Positions 44,456 through 52,765 of a DNA stretch of 64,000 bases are shown here, in pieces. The stretch covers positions 633,256 to 697,255 of the forward strand of contig NZ_SJPU01000002.1 of assembly GCF_007860105.1 (NCBI RefSeq), read 5' to 3'. Below the pieces are notes generated by a model. That model did no database searches. It was not told where the DNA came from and was given only the letters and a program-made list of their open reading frames with translations. Within the stretch, counting starts at the first letter, position 1, and each line of letters opens with the position of its first letter. Origin of the DNA: Allorhodopirellula heiligendammensis. Lineage in GTDB: Bacteria; Planctomycetota; Planctomycetia; Pirellulales; Pirellulaceae. The translations under genes and the position numbers were made by a program.

Positions 44456-45784
44456 TTACCAATAAACGCCCAACCCCGTTCCATAACGGATTCCGCCACG
44501 GTATCGATAAGGATACCCACGACCGTAATAATAGGGTCTCCCGCGATATTGGTAGTAACGATAGTTGTTGTAGCCAGGATAGCCGTAACCAAAGTTACCA
44601 TTACCGTAGATGTAATTTGGATAGGACGTGCCACCCGTGTTCCCACTGACACCTTGCTGCTGGCGGGCTCGCCACTCAGCATAGTTGGGGCTCGTGTACC
44701 TCGCACCGCTCCAATCGTTGCTGATGTTTGGCGGGAAATTTCCACTGATTTGCGCTAACACCAGGCGGTCCGCCATCTCATTTTGGCTGGGGATATGAGG
44801 CACCACGCTGGCGTAGACGGTGGAGTCTTCGGGGTTGCCGATGATCGAGAGGTCATCATCTGCTGCTTCAGGGGCCGTCTGCTCGGGCTGCGACTCATCG
44901 GGGGCAGCCTGCTTGAGTTGGTCGACTTCCCTCCGAAGCATGCGAATCTGCTGCCGCATGTCATCGATCATTTCGTCCATGATCGGTGGACTGGGCATCG
45001 AGCGGAGTCCTAGCATCGGGACATTCCGCGTACCGCTTGGCATCGGCATGCGGTCCCGAAACCACTGGATCGGCGCTTCGACCACCTGCCCCAGTTCGGC
45101 TGCAATCTCCTGCTCGTTTCCGTCACGGCGAACCATCACCTTGATGTCATCCCCGGGCTCAAAGTCACCCACGTCGCCCACGAATTGGTCCAGCGATTGG
45201 ACATCCTTGCCGTTCAGCTTCAGGATTTCGTCACCACGACGTAGGCCAGCGGTTTCAGCGGGACTGCCGGGGGCAACTTCCCGGATCAGCGCCCCATCGC
45301 CACTCTCACTTGCGGGAGCCAGAACGATACCGAGCCAAGCTCGATGACTTTCTGGCAAAGTATCAGCCTCTTTTGCCAGGCGGACCTCTTTATTGACATA
45401 TTTACCGCGGCGCCACAGATTGAGGTTAATCGTATCCTCGCTATCGAGGCTATCAATTTTTTTCTTCAACTCCAACGGATTACTCACCGTTTGATCGTTG
45501 ATGGCCAAAATGTAGTCACCAGGTTCGACACCAACCCGATCAGCAGGCCCACCACGGAGCGTATCGATTACGCAGACTCCCTCGCCGGGGCAGGAGCCGA
45601 CGAGTACACCGAGCTGCGGTGCATGGTGATCGGTGTGCGTGGCGTCATCGGACGGGGCCGTCTGATCGACTGCGTTTTTCGGTTCCGTCTCGTCTTGCGC
45701 CTGCACGTGGTGCAGGTTAGGCAGTCCGGTGGCCAGGGCGGTGGCTACGGCGAAGTAGCCGCAGGCTGTTCGAACACGTCGCAT
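44456..45784 (-). CDS. Exported protein with two PDZ domains and a Tyr/Gly-rich tail
   Basis: A 442-residue protein. The start ATG at 45784 is supported by GAGGAG seven bases upstream. A signal peptide covers about residues 1-28 (MRRVRTACGYFAVATALATG). PDZ1 is about 48-125 (LGVLVGSCPGEGVCVIDTLR, PADRVGVEPGDYILAIND) and PDZ2 about 140-225 (WLGIVLAPASESGDGALIRE, PAETAGLRRGDEILKLNG). A short coiled coil (DEMIDDMRQQIRMLRREVDQ) and a Tyr/Gly/Arg-rich C-terminus (YPYRYRGGIRYGTGLGVYW) follow. There is no protease domain, so it is not HtrA. It may scaffold envelope proteins. Confidence 0.85.
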   Translation of the reverse strand: MRRVRTACGYFAVATALATGLPNLHHVQAQDETEPKNAVDQTAPSDDATHTDHHAPQLGVLVGSCPGEGVCVIDTLRGGPADRVGVEPGDYILAINDQTVSNPLELKKKIDSLDSEDTINLNLWRRGKYVNKEVRLAKEADTLPESHRAWLGIVLAPASESGDGALIREVAPGSPAETAGLRRGDEILKLNGKDVQSLDQFVGDVGDFEPGDDIKVMVRRDGNEQEIAAELGQVVEAPIQWFRDRMPMPSGTRNVPMLGLRSMPSPPIMDEMIDDMRQQIRMLRREVDQLKQAAPDESQPEQTAPEAADDDLSIIGNPEDSTVYASVVPHIPSQNEMADRLVLAQISGNFPPNISNDWSGARYTSPNYAEWRARQQQGVSGNTGGTSYPNYIYGNGNFGYGYPGYNNYRYYQYRGRPYYYGRGYPYRYRGGIRYGTGLGVYW

Positions 45785-45858
45785 GGGGAATCTCCTCGAA
45801 TCGAAGTGATGATGGAAGTTCGTGCCGAAAATCACCTGCAAATCGTGTTCCTCTTCGA

Positions 45859-46908
45859 TTAAAGGGTGGCTAAACCGCGATTGCGCATCGACGTTCCGTA
45901 GAAGGTTCGGTATCGCGCCTTTCGTTCGAGGTCGCGAACCACCTCGGTCGCGAAGTCGACCTTTGTGTGAGCTTGGCAACTGCCTAACCCGCCCGGACTG
46001 AACACATTGATCTCCATGAGCTTGTCTTCCACGATATCTAACCCCACCAGAAACATCCCGTCTTGGACAAGCTTGGGGCGAACCATTTCCACTAAATCGA
46101 GCATCTTGCTGGTCACCTTGGCAGCCACGCTCTTTCCACCTGTGTGCATGTTGCTGCGTGCATCTCCTGAATCGTTCTTGCGTCGAAACGCAGCGTATTT
46201 GCCGTCCTTCATGAGGGGGCGGCCGTTCATGACAAACATTCGCACATCGCCCTTGACGGCAGCCGGTAGGTACTCCTGGGCGATGCAGTACCCATCTCGA
46301 ATGACTGCTTCGATCATTTGGTTGAGATTCGCTTTTTCATCCTCGCCGATCAAGAACACACTCTGTCCGCCGGAGCCCTGGAGCGGCTTTACGACGACCT
46401 TGTCCTTCTGTTCGGCGATGAATGCCTTAATATCGTTGACATCTCGACTGATGCACGTTTTGGGGCGGACTTGCTCGGGGAAGTGTTGGAAATAAGTCTT
46501 GTTGAGCGCATTGGCCATGCTGAAGGGATCATTGAGCACGAGCACGCCGCGCGTCGCTGCGAGTTGGCCGAACAGGATGCCACTGGTTTGTGCCCACGGT
46601 CGATCCGTGGCATCGTCCGATGGATCATTGCGAAGCAGCAGCACATCGAGTTCATCCAAATTAATACGCTCGCTCTTCGTTTCGGGACTTTGAACAGCTG
46701 CCAAATATTTCTCCAGCGAGTCGTATTTTGCTCCATTCGCACTGCGTGCATGTGCCTCAATCGAGCCGTCGGGCGCGTAGACAAAATCTCCGACTCCCAG
46801 CAGGTAGCAGTGATGGCCCATGTTCACGGCCGCCATCGCGAGTCGAGTTGTGGTAAACACAGCCTGCTCGGTCAACACATCATTGACGACAAATCCAATT
46901 TTCATCAT
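45859..46908 (-). CDS. ATP-grasp ligase, glutathione synthetase-like
   Basis: A 349-residue ATP-grasp enzyme resembling GshB. The GshB-like N-terminal domain (MMKIGFVVNDVLTEQAVFTT) leads to DRPWAQTSGILFGQLAATRG. ATP-grasp blocks are KVVVKPLQGSGGQSVFLI, GYCIAQEYLPA, DVRMFVMNGRPL and a final FLVGLDIVEDKLMEINVFSPGG with the metal-binding Glu/Asn. These ligases join a carboxylate to an amine. The start ATG overlaps the DUF1704 stop by four bases. With its neighbours it forms a three-gene operon; glutathione synthesis itself is not implied since no GshA is nearby. Confidence 0.9.
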   Translation of the reverse strand: MMKIGFVVNDVLTEQAVFTTTRLAMAAVNMGHHCYLLGVGDFVYAPDGSIEAHARSANGAKYDSLEKYLAAVQSPETKSERINLDELDVLLLRNDPSDDATDRPWAQTSGILFGQLAATRGVLVLNDPFSMANALNKTYFQHFPEQVRPKTCISRDVNDIKAFIAEQKDKVVVKPLQGSGGQSVFLIGEDEKANLNQMIEAVIRDGYCIAQEYLPAAVKGDVRMFVMNGRPLMKDGKYAAFRRKNDSGDARSNMHTGGKSVAAKVTSKMLDLVEMVRPKLVQDGMFLVGLDIVEDKLMEINVFSPGGLGSCQAHTKVDFATEVVRDLERKARYRTFYGTSMRNRGLATL

Positions 46909-48890
46909 TCATTCTCGAAGAGGTCAAGGACCGACTTACCACGACAGGCCTCAAGCCGATCGCGGACGACTGCGTCGTCCCAGAAACAGGGAAGGATTCG
47001 GGGGGCCGTGATAATGCCACGGCGCCGCAACTCTTGTACGTAGGGAACGTGGGACAAACCAATCTTGCCGACATACAACGGATCGATCTCATGGCCGGTG
47101 CCCAGGTAATCCAGGAGGTCGCTCAATCCGCGTAAATAAATTAAGTCTTTCGTCAGTCCACCGCCCCGATACACGCGCAGTGTCGTAGAGAACGATTGAC
47201 GCTCGGCAAAGCCCATGTCGCAGAGTCGTGCAAACACGGTTGCGAATGGATCTCCGGTGACCATCCAGTGCACTGCCAGGACTCGGCTCGCGAGCGTGCG
47301 GATTCGGTTGCGTGTCAGGCCGCCGACGAGATACTCTGCGAGAACGGCCAGACCTTCCTGAAGTTCTTCATACCCCGCCAAGCCCGCATAGAGTTGTCGG
47401 AGTGGTTGGCAGCGTCCGTTGAAGTAGGTCAACAGATGTGTGCCAATCTCGTGGTGTAGAAGCGGCTTCACTCGGCTTTTGGCGATCGACGCGTCCGGAG
47501 CAATTAGCAATCGATCTTGCGATACCATGACCCCCGAGGCGATCTTGTCGGATATCTCCACCGTAGCGGTGAACTCATTCATCCGGCGGTGATAGCGATC
47601 GAGGTGTTTTCGTGCGATCTCTGCAAATTGTTCGGCGCTGATACGCCTGGAATCGTCACGTTGGTCAGTCCGCGACGATTTTGCGACGGAATCGTCGGCG
47701 GCTGGAACTCGCTCGAGAATTTCGGTAGCCATCGTGACCAGAGAATGCTCCGGTGCACCATAGAGTTGCAGGCTACCCAGCAATACTTTGGATTGTTGCG
47801 AGTATTCTCCCACCGCTACCTCAGGGTGATGCAAGTCCCGCAATGCCGTGAGCTGGCGATCGATCTCATCCTGCTTTTCCCAGAACAGATATGCCAGCGT
47901 GGGGTCTTCAACCCGCTCGATTTCAATTGCAAACAGCCTCCGCTTAAGCAAGTTGGGATGGTAGGGCAGATGCCGATAGATCAGAGGCGGTAGCGTCCTA
48001 TATCTGCTCTCTTGGAAACCCTCCCATGCCTGTGCGGAGTTGACCGGGGTCAACTGCATCAAAAAGTCATACGATTCCGAAACCTCGCACAACCGTTGGT
48101 CGATCACTCCTACCGCTTTGACAAATGAGGACGGTCCGAACGCATCGACATGCCTTTGTTTCTGGTGCTGCTGTCCGCCAGTGAATTCAGCGATCGCCTT
48201 TCTTAGCGCCAACGCGAGTTGGCGGCGTAAGTTTTGTAGCACTAAGGGGAATGGCGTTCCCGATGCCTGATCTCGGTAGACGGGGCTGACGCGCAGTCCC
48301 AGTTCACAGCATCCCGACTTCGCAGCAGCCCGTTCCGCTCGTCCGGCAGTGCCCCCTCGCCCACAAACAGTGAGCATTCCTGCAGGGCGGGAATGATTGA
48401 TTTCGACGTGGGCCGCCTGGCTGCCGATGCGAATGGACTCAAGCGACTCGCGGAATACGCGAATGGTCGAGGGCATTGCCTCAGCATCAGACGCGACGAT
48501 TTCAAATTGAAATGGGCAGCTGCTAGCGGGCGGCTGATCTTCATCTGCCCAGACCTCCACCAACAAGAACATGCCAAAGTGCTCCTGCATCGCGGAGCTG
48601 ATGGCAGAGCAGAGATGGGCTAATCCTTCATGGTGGGATTCATCGCTGGATGCAAACAGGTACGCGGCCTCGGTCGTCACGAGCTCTCGGGCGCATTTGT
48701 CAACATCAATGCGACCACGGTGGAGACACAGAAACGGCAATTGCCGATCCATGCGGAGTCGTCCACCTCCCGGCAATCGTCGGCGGACGCGTCGGTTTTT
48801 GGCTAGCCGTTTGCAGACCGCTTCAGCAATCGCGTGATACTCGCTTGTGATTGACTTGGGGTCAGCTAGCACATCGATTGAGTTACTCAC
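46905..48890 (-). CDS. QEGLA-motif DUF1704 metallopeptidase-like protein
   Basis: A 661-residue protein of the family named flavohemoglobin expression-modulating QEGLA motif protein (DUF1704). The catalytic region has LLHHEIGTHLLTYFNG (HExxxH) and, ~30 residues on, YEELQEGLAVLAEYLVGG, the diagnostic motif. The family is related to eukaryotic MATCAP/tubulin carboxypeptidases, so a carboxypeptidase role is probable. The start is GTG within the stop of the upstream gene (GTGA overlap). The first ~370 residues are a less characteristic N-terminal region. The role in flavohemoglobin expression is from naming only. Confidence 0.9.
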   Translation of the reverse strand: MSNSIDVLADPKSITSEYHAIAEAVCKRLAKNRRVRRRLPGGGRLRMDRQLPFLCLHRGRIDVDKCARELVTTEAAYLFASSDESHHEGLAHLCSAISSAMQEHFGMFLLVEVWADEDQPPASSCPFQFEIVASDAEAMPSTIRVFRESLESIRIGSQAAHVEINHSRPAGMLTVCGRGGTAGRAERAAAKSGCCELGLRVSPVYRDQASGTPFPLVLQNLRRQLALALRKAIAEFTGGQQHQKQRHVDAFGPSSFVKAVGVIDQRLCEVSESYDFLMQLTPVNSAQAWEGFQESRYRTLPPLIYRHLPYHPNLLKRRLFAIEIERVEDPTLAYLFWEKQDEIDRQLTALRDLHHPEVAVGEYSQQSKVLLGSLQLYGAPEHSLVTMATEILERVPAADDSVAKSSRTDQRDDSRRISAEQFAEIARKHLDRYHRRMNEFTATVEISDKIASGVMVSQDRLLIAPDASIAKSRVKPLLHHEIGTHLLTYFNGRCQPLRQLYAGLAGYEELQEGLAVLAEYLVGGLTRNRIRTLASRVLAVHWMVTGDPFATVFARLCDMGFAERQSFSTTLRVYRGGGLTKDLIYLRGLSDLLDYLGTGHEIDPLYVGKIGLSHVPYVQELRRRGIITAPRILPCFWDDAVVRDRLEACRGKSVLDLFENE

Positions 48891-49672
48891 ATCGCCTCCA
48901 GCGTTTCGAGGACACCCGGGAGGGTGGACTGCAACGCGTGGAACACCGACTCAACTTCCTCCGGATCGGGTTCCCCATTCCATTCGTCCATAAAAAACTT
49001 CTTGAATTCGATCGCGATCGCGCAGACACGTTCGGGAAACGTATCGTGGACCCATTTGCCGAAGTGCCCACCCTGGAACTTGACATTCTCACGAACGTCT
49101 AAGTTGCGGCCGTGAAAGTCGTAGTCGCGGAGGTCTGAGATCAGCCGATCGACAACAGGGCTCCAATACTGGCGATCCATCGTGCCCGTTCCGATGTTCA
49201 CTTCTGGATTCGTCTCAGGGTCTGCAAGTGGGCCGTCGGGACCTCCCCGGCGATGGTTGTAGCTATGCAGGTCGTAGATCACTAATCGCGGATAGTCCAA
49301 CAGCATCTCACAGAGTAACTGCTCCACGTCTGCGTAGAACTCATCGTACTCGCGTAGCGATGCAGCAATCATCGCGTCGTCGGGTGGGGCCAACCAAACG
49401 TCCATGTCCCATGCGTCTGCGGGGGTGACATACACGGCTTTCTCCCGCGGCCGATTCAAATCCACCTCGAATCGCGAACGCATCCCGATAATCTGAGTCT
49501 TGGCGATCTGGGCCCACTCTCCTGTCATTGGATCCTCTTCGCGTAACTGTTCATTTTCACTGATCGCTAAGTGACGCTCGAGGCTCTTGCGGGTTTGGTG
49601 GCCATTATGCACCGCTGCGGCGATAATGGGCCCGGTGCCTCGATGGAAGATACAGTGAGGCTTCAGCGACAT
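48887..49672 (-). CDS. N-formylglutamate amidohydrolase-family protein
   Basis: A 261-residue zinc hydrolase-like protein. I chose the ATG at 49672 (MSLKPHCIFHRGTG) because TCAGGA lies seven bases upstream; the ATG at 49702 would add 10 residues. Family blocks are GPIIAAAVHNGHQTR (metal His), MRSRFEVDLNRPREKAVY, LVIYDLHSYNHRRGG and FGKWVHDTFPERVCAIAIEFKK with late Glu. The enzyme would cleave an N-acyl-amino-acid amide bond. It is first in the coupled operon with DUF1704 and ATP-grasp. It is not next to histidine degradation genes, so it probably has another substrate. Confidence 0.88.
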   Translation of the reverse strand: MSLKPHCIFHRGTGPIIAAAVHNGHQTRKSLERHLAISENEQLREEDPMTGEWAQIAKTQIIGMRSRFEVDLNRPREKAVYVTPADAWDMDVWLAPPDDAMIAASLREYDEFYADVEQLLCEMLLDYPRLVIYDLHSYNHRRGGPDGPLADPETNPEVNIGTGTMDRQYWSPVVDRLISDLRDYDFHGRNLDVRENVKFQGGHFGKWVHDTFPERVCAIAIEFKKFFMDEWNGEPDPEEVESVFHALQSTLPGVLETLEAM

Positions 49673-50153
49673 GAAGAATTCCTGACGATAGGTATAAGGC
49701 ATGCTTGCTGACGATGCAGGGAATTCCTGCCCGCTGCTAGCGATTGAGCGACACAGGGGACGGCGCTCTGTGTGGACCCGGCCTTCGAATTGGCAATGCA
49801 TGGATTAGCAATTGATGTGCCGAAGTCGAGACGACCTCGTTCGCTTTCTGCGGATGGAACGCATTCGCCAGGCAACAAGTCCTCGCCCGACGGTGTTGAC
49901 GGAGCCTGCTCGTTCAGCCTGTCGTCGGGTGCGATACCAATCCGCCGGGCCTCGGGACTGTCACGGGTTAGAACACTTTTTCCAAACCGTAAATCTGCGA
50001 CAATGGCAAATCCGCTGAGATTCGCCCTGCATCATGACCGTCGAATGGGAAGATTCCCGCGCTCCGTCAACATTACAGCGACGCGATCACTGAGACTGGA
50101 AATGGGCCCAACGCACCTCGCTATTCTTCGTTATCACAAAATCAGAGTGTTCC
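49673..50153. other. Divergent intergenic region
   Basis: About 480 bases between the N-formylglutamate amidohydrolase-like gene (minus) and the small zincin (plus). Open frames here overlap the 5' ends of both genes and are Ser/Arg-rich noise. It should contain both promoters, but no clear promoter pair, operator or RNA was recognised. Confidence 0.4.
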
Positions 50154-50537
50154 ATGAGTTTCGCTGCATATCTCGCCCCATTTTCAGACCACCCCGTTTT
50201 GAAGAAGCGGGTGCTGCATGTCCTGGAATGCCTTCCCGAGGAGGTTCAGCGTGACTTTGTGGATGACCACCGATTTCGCGTTACGCTCGATAACTTCCAG
50301 CCCGAGCATGGCTGGTCATTTTTAATGCCAGCACCAGGTGTAGGGGGACAGGGCAGTCGTTGTGTCGTGCTGCGCGTCAAGCTCGCCAATGCGTCTGAAC
50401 CCTTTGCTTGGTATGTGATCGCCCACGAGTTTGCCCACGCGTATCTGCGAAATGGAGGCTGGGGGGAAATCACCGATATTGAGGAGGCTGCTGATGCCTT
50501 AGCGGCGGCTTGGGGATTCACAAGACCCCGCATCTAA
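50154..50537 (+). CDS. Small HExxH zincin-like protein
   Basis: A 127-residue protein whose core is WYVIAHEFAHAYLRNGGWGE, the HExxH zinc motif at residues 91-95, followed by DIEEAADALAAAWGF. An Asp or Glu of that second segment (around residues 108-111) would provide the third metal ligand, as in minigluzincins. The N-terminal half (HRFRVTLDNFQPEHGWSFLM) is beta-rich. It is much shorter than normal proteases and has no export signal. Its substrate is unknown. An intrinsic terminator follows at 50572. Confidence 0.72.
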   Translation: MSFAAYLAPFSDHPVLKKRVLHVLECLPEEVQRDFVDDHRFRVTLDNFQPEHGWSFLMPAPGVGGQGSRCVVLRVKLANASEPFAWYVIAHEFAHAYLRNGGWGEITDIEEAADALAAAWGFTRPRI

Positions 50538-50571
50538 TCAATCGGCTGCTTCGCAATAACCCAGTTCATTC

Positions 50572-50591
50572 CGCCTCGGTAGAGGCGTTTT
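50572..50591 (+). terminator. Intrinsic terminator after the small zincin gene
   Basis: CGCCTC (50572-50577) pairs with GAGGCG (50582-50587) around GGTA, followed by TTTT (50588-50591). It lies 35 bases after the stop of the zincin gene on the plus strand, a compact terminator with a short U-tract. Confidence 0.65.
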
Positions 50592-50720
50592 GCGGTTGCA
50601 AAATACGAAGCGAACAAGAACCTAGCGGGCTACAGCGTCGTGCTGCTGCGAATCTGCGGTTGTCGCCGCAACTCGTTCATGCTCCGTTGAGTCATCATGG
50701 GACACTGCGATCTCGATGGA

Positions 50721-51548
50721 TCAGATCAAACGAATTCCGTCTTGGTCGATGGAAATGAGCTTCTGTTTGTACAGACCGCCAATAGTATTTTTAAACTGCC
50801 CCTTGCTCATCCCAAACAGGGCGAAGATCTGTGCTGGAGTCGACTTATCGTGAACAGGCGCGAACCCATCGTGGTCGCGTAGGTAATCTTGAATAACCTG
50901 ACTGTATTCGTCACGGATCTGCTGCCCACTCTTCAGACTCAGATCAATCTTTCCATCGGCGCGAACATGTTTGACGTAGCCCTGAATGCTCAGTCCGAAA
51001 CTGAGCCGCTGGTCAACTTCATCCTTATAAAGCAAGCCCCAATGGCTTTGATCCACGATCGCCTTCCATCCGAGTTCGGTGCTGTTTCCGATGAGGAGGT
51101 CGACCACTTGCTGAGCTCGAAAGTCGTGCTGGTCGTCCTCCAGCACGATTTTGTCAATCTTTGATGTTGCGGTGATGCGTCCTTGGTTATCGAGATACAG
51201 AAATACGATGTAGGAGTCGCCAACGTTCATCGGGCGATGCTGTTCGGCGAAGGGAACCAACACATCTTTGTCTAATCCCCAATCTAAGAACGCGCCGATC
51301 GGAGTGTTGTCCTTGACCTCCAAATAAGCGAATTCACCCACTTCGGCTTTCGGAATTTGAGTGGTCGCGATGGGCCGATCGTCGGAGTCCAGATATAGGA
51401 AAACTTCGACCTGGTCATCGATGTTCAAGTCATCCGGAGCATGTTTGGTAGGGAGTAAAATCTCGCCCAAGTTTTCGGCATCCAGGTAGAATCCGAATTC
51501 GGTCTGCTTGACCACTTCCAAGTGATAGGTGCTGCCGATTTCAATCAT
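50721..51548 (-). CDS. cvfB: CvfB-like S1 RNA-binding protein
   Basis: A 275-residue protein with repeated S1-like beta-barrels and a C-terminal winged helix. The ATG at 51548 gives MIEIGSTYHLEVVKQTEFGF, the normal family start. KAEVGEFAYLEVKDNTPIGA and FLDWGLDKDVLVPFAEQHRP are the second S1 unit, and LSFGLSIQGYVKHVRADGKI a further barrel. The C-terminal region FALFGMSKGQFKNTIGGLYK is the winged-helix domain. CvfB in Staphylococcus binds RNA and affects virulence gene expression; here a general RNA-binding role is likely. Confidence 0.88.
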   Translation of the reverse strand: MIEIGSTYHLEVVKQTEFGFYLDAENLGEILLPTKHAPDDLNIDDQVEVFLYLDSDDRPIATTQIPKAEVGEFAYLEVKDNTPIGAFLDWGLDKDVLVPFAEQHRPMNVGDSYIVFLYLDNQGRITATSKIDKIVLEDDQHDFRAQQVVDLLIGNSTELGWKAIVDQSHWGLLYKDEVDQRLSFGLSIQGYVKHVRADGKIDLSLKSGQQIRDEYSQVIQDYLRDHDGFAPVHDKSTPAQIFALFGMSKGQFKNTIGGLYKQKLISIDQDGIRLI

Positions 51549-51819
51549 GTTCAGGGGGTTTCCAAACTTTCGAGGATGCTCGTGCGGAGTGGCGTTGTCA
51601 CTGTCGGGGACTGGCGTCTTTCGCGGAGCATCGGTGAGCGGGAACGCAACGCTACTGGTCAACCCATGGTAGCAATCGCTGTGATGGCACAAGATCCCCC
51701 TGGAAAACTGCTCCTCGAGTTCACAAACGCTCGCCTGCCCCTTATTCTTACGCGCCAACTCCAACGATGGGAAATAGTTACATTGCCGCCCACGAGTTCA
51801 CAAACTAAAGCAGACTCTG

Positions 51820-52260
51820 ATGAATAAGCTTCTTTTCCTTTGCACCGGAAATTACTACCGCTCACGGTTCGCGGAAATGTATTTTCGTCATCTCGCCGCT
51901 CAGCGTGGATTGGACTGGGAGGCCGAATCTCGCGGTTTGAGATTATGTCCGGGGAATGAGGGGTCGCTGTCGTGCTTCACCCAGCAAGAATGTGCTCGGT
52001 TAGGTATCGCCATAGAACCAATGCGGTTTCCCCAGTCTCTCTCCGAAGCTGACCTCGAGACGGCGGATTTGACGATCGCGGTGAAAGAGACGGAGCATCG
52101 ATCGTTGATGCAGGCGAATTTTCCCAGGTGGGAAAATGGGATCGAGTACTGGGAAATTCACGATATCGACGTCGCGACTGCTGACGAAGCTATGCCGATT
52201 CTCAGGCAGCACGTGGAGGCACTCGTGCATCGCCTCGCAGACTCGGCCACGAATCCTTGA
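51820..52260 (+). CDS. Low-molecular-weight protein tyrosine phosphatase family protein
   Basis: A 146-residue LMW-PTP fold protein. The P-loop is CTGNYYRS with nucleophile Cys8 and Arg14 (CX5R-S), near the N-terminus as in the family. The classic CLGNICRS has Ile-Cys where this has Tyr-Tyr. The general acid Asp is expected in the IHDIDVATADE segment, a variation on the usual DPY loop. The reaction is dephosphorylation of a phosphotyrosine or similar; arsenate reductase activity is possible. It is divergent from the CvfB-like gene and has no coupled partner. Confidence 0.82.
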   Translation: MNKLLFLCTGNYYRSRFAEMYFRHLAAQRGLDWEAESRGLRLCPGNEGSLSCFTQQECARLGIAIEPMRFPQSLSEADLETADLTIAVKETEHRSLMQANFPRWENGIEYWEIHDIDVATADEAMPILRQHVEALVHRLADSATNP

Positions 52261-52361
52261 CGTGGAACGCCCCCCTTTTCACGGTCGGCTCGATCTGCTC
52301 GTCGTCCGGCGACTTTATCGTGCGAACGTTAACGTCTCAGTTGTCCGAGCGGATCACACTT

Positions 52362-52765
52362 TCAAACAAACGCCTCGCTCGCGGGCACGACACCACGAAG
52401 GCTGTTCTCAGCATTGCCTTCTTGCAACCACAGAACAGGATAGAGAGACATACACTGATCTCCCGAACATTCTGCAGTCTCAGTCCGCTAGGCGGGCCAG
52501 CGCAGGCCCTCATCGAAACTTGGCAGGTCGGCGTTCAACGCTCAGTGCAATAAATCGGAATATCCCATTTCCAGGCATTCCCATTTCAGTTCATCCGGTG
52601 ACCAATAGTAGGCTTGCCCGACATGGCGTCCGAAGGCCCCTCGGTTGAGCGCGAAGAACCGGCCGGCAATGTCGTCGGCCACTAAGTAGAATCCACTCGC
52701 GCGGTTGTCGTTCCACCCAGGTAACGTGATTGAGAGTCGTGGCGTCAGTCCGTGCCTGCCGAGAC
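52362..52765 (-). pseudogene. DUF2625 pseudogene with two Trp-to-stop changes, 5' part missing
   Basis: Read on the minus strand, in one continuous frame, are LSITLPGWNDNRASGFYLVA, GRFFALNRGAF, YYWSPDELKWECLEMGYSDL then LH, a TGA at 52542-52544, ALNADLPSFDEGLRWPA, a TAG at 52488-52490, and GDQCMSLYPVLWLQEGN to a TGA at 52362-52364. This follows my recollection of DUF2625 proteins nearly to the C-terminus. In the family a Trp follows at both stop positions (LRWALSG, RWPGW), so TGG became TGA and TAG. The N-terminal ~100 residues are absent because the frame runs into the 3' end of the PPC gene. The function of the family is unknown. Confidence 0.78.

Noticed and set aside
49772-50254. 160-codon frame overlapping the small zincin start
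   Set aside because: It lies antisense to the amidohydrolase start and in another frame of the zincin gene, with Arg/Ser-rich noise.
52488-52544. Recoding of TGA as Trp or selenocysteine in the DUF2625 frame
   Set aside because: A TAG replaces another Trp in the same frame and the N-terminus is missing, so decay is the simpler reading.
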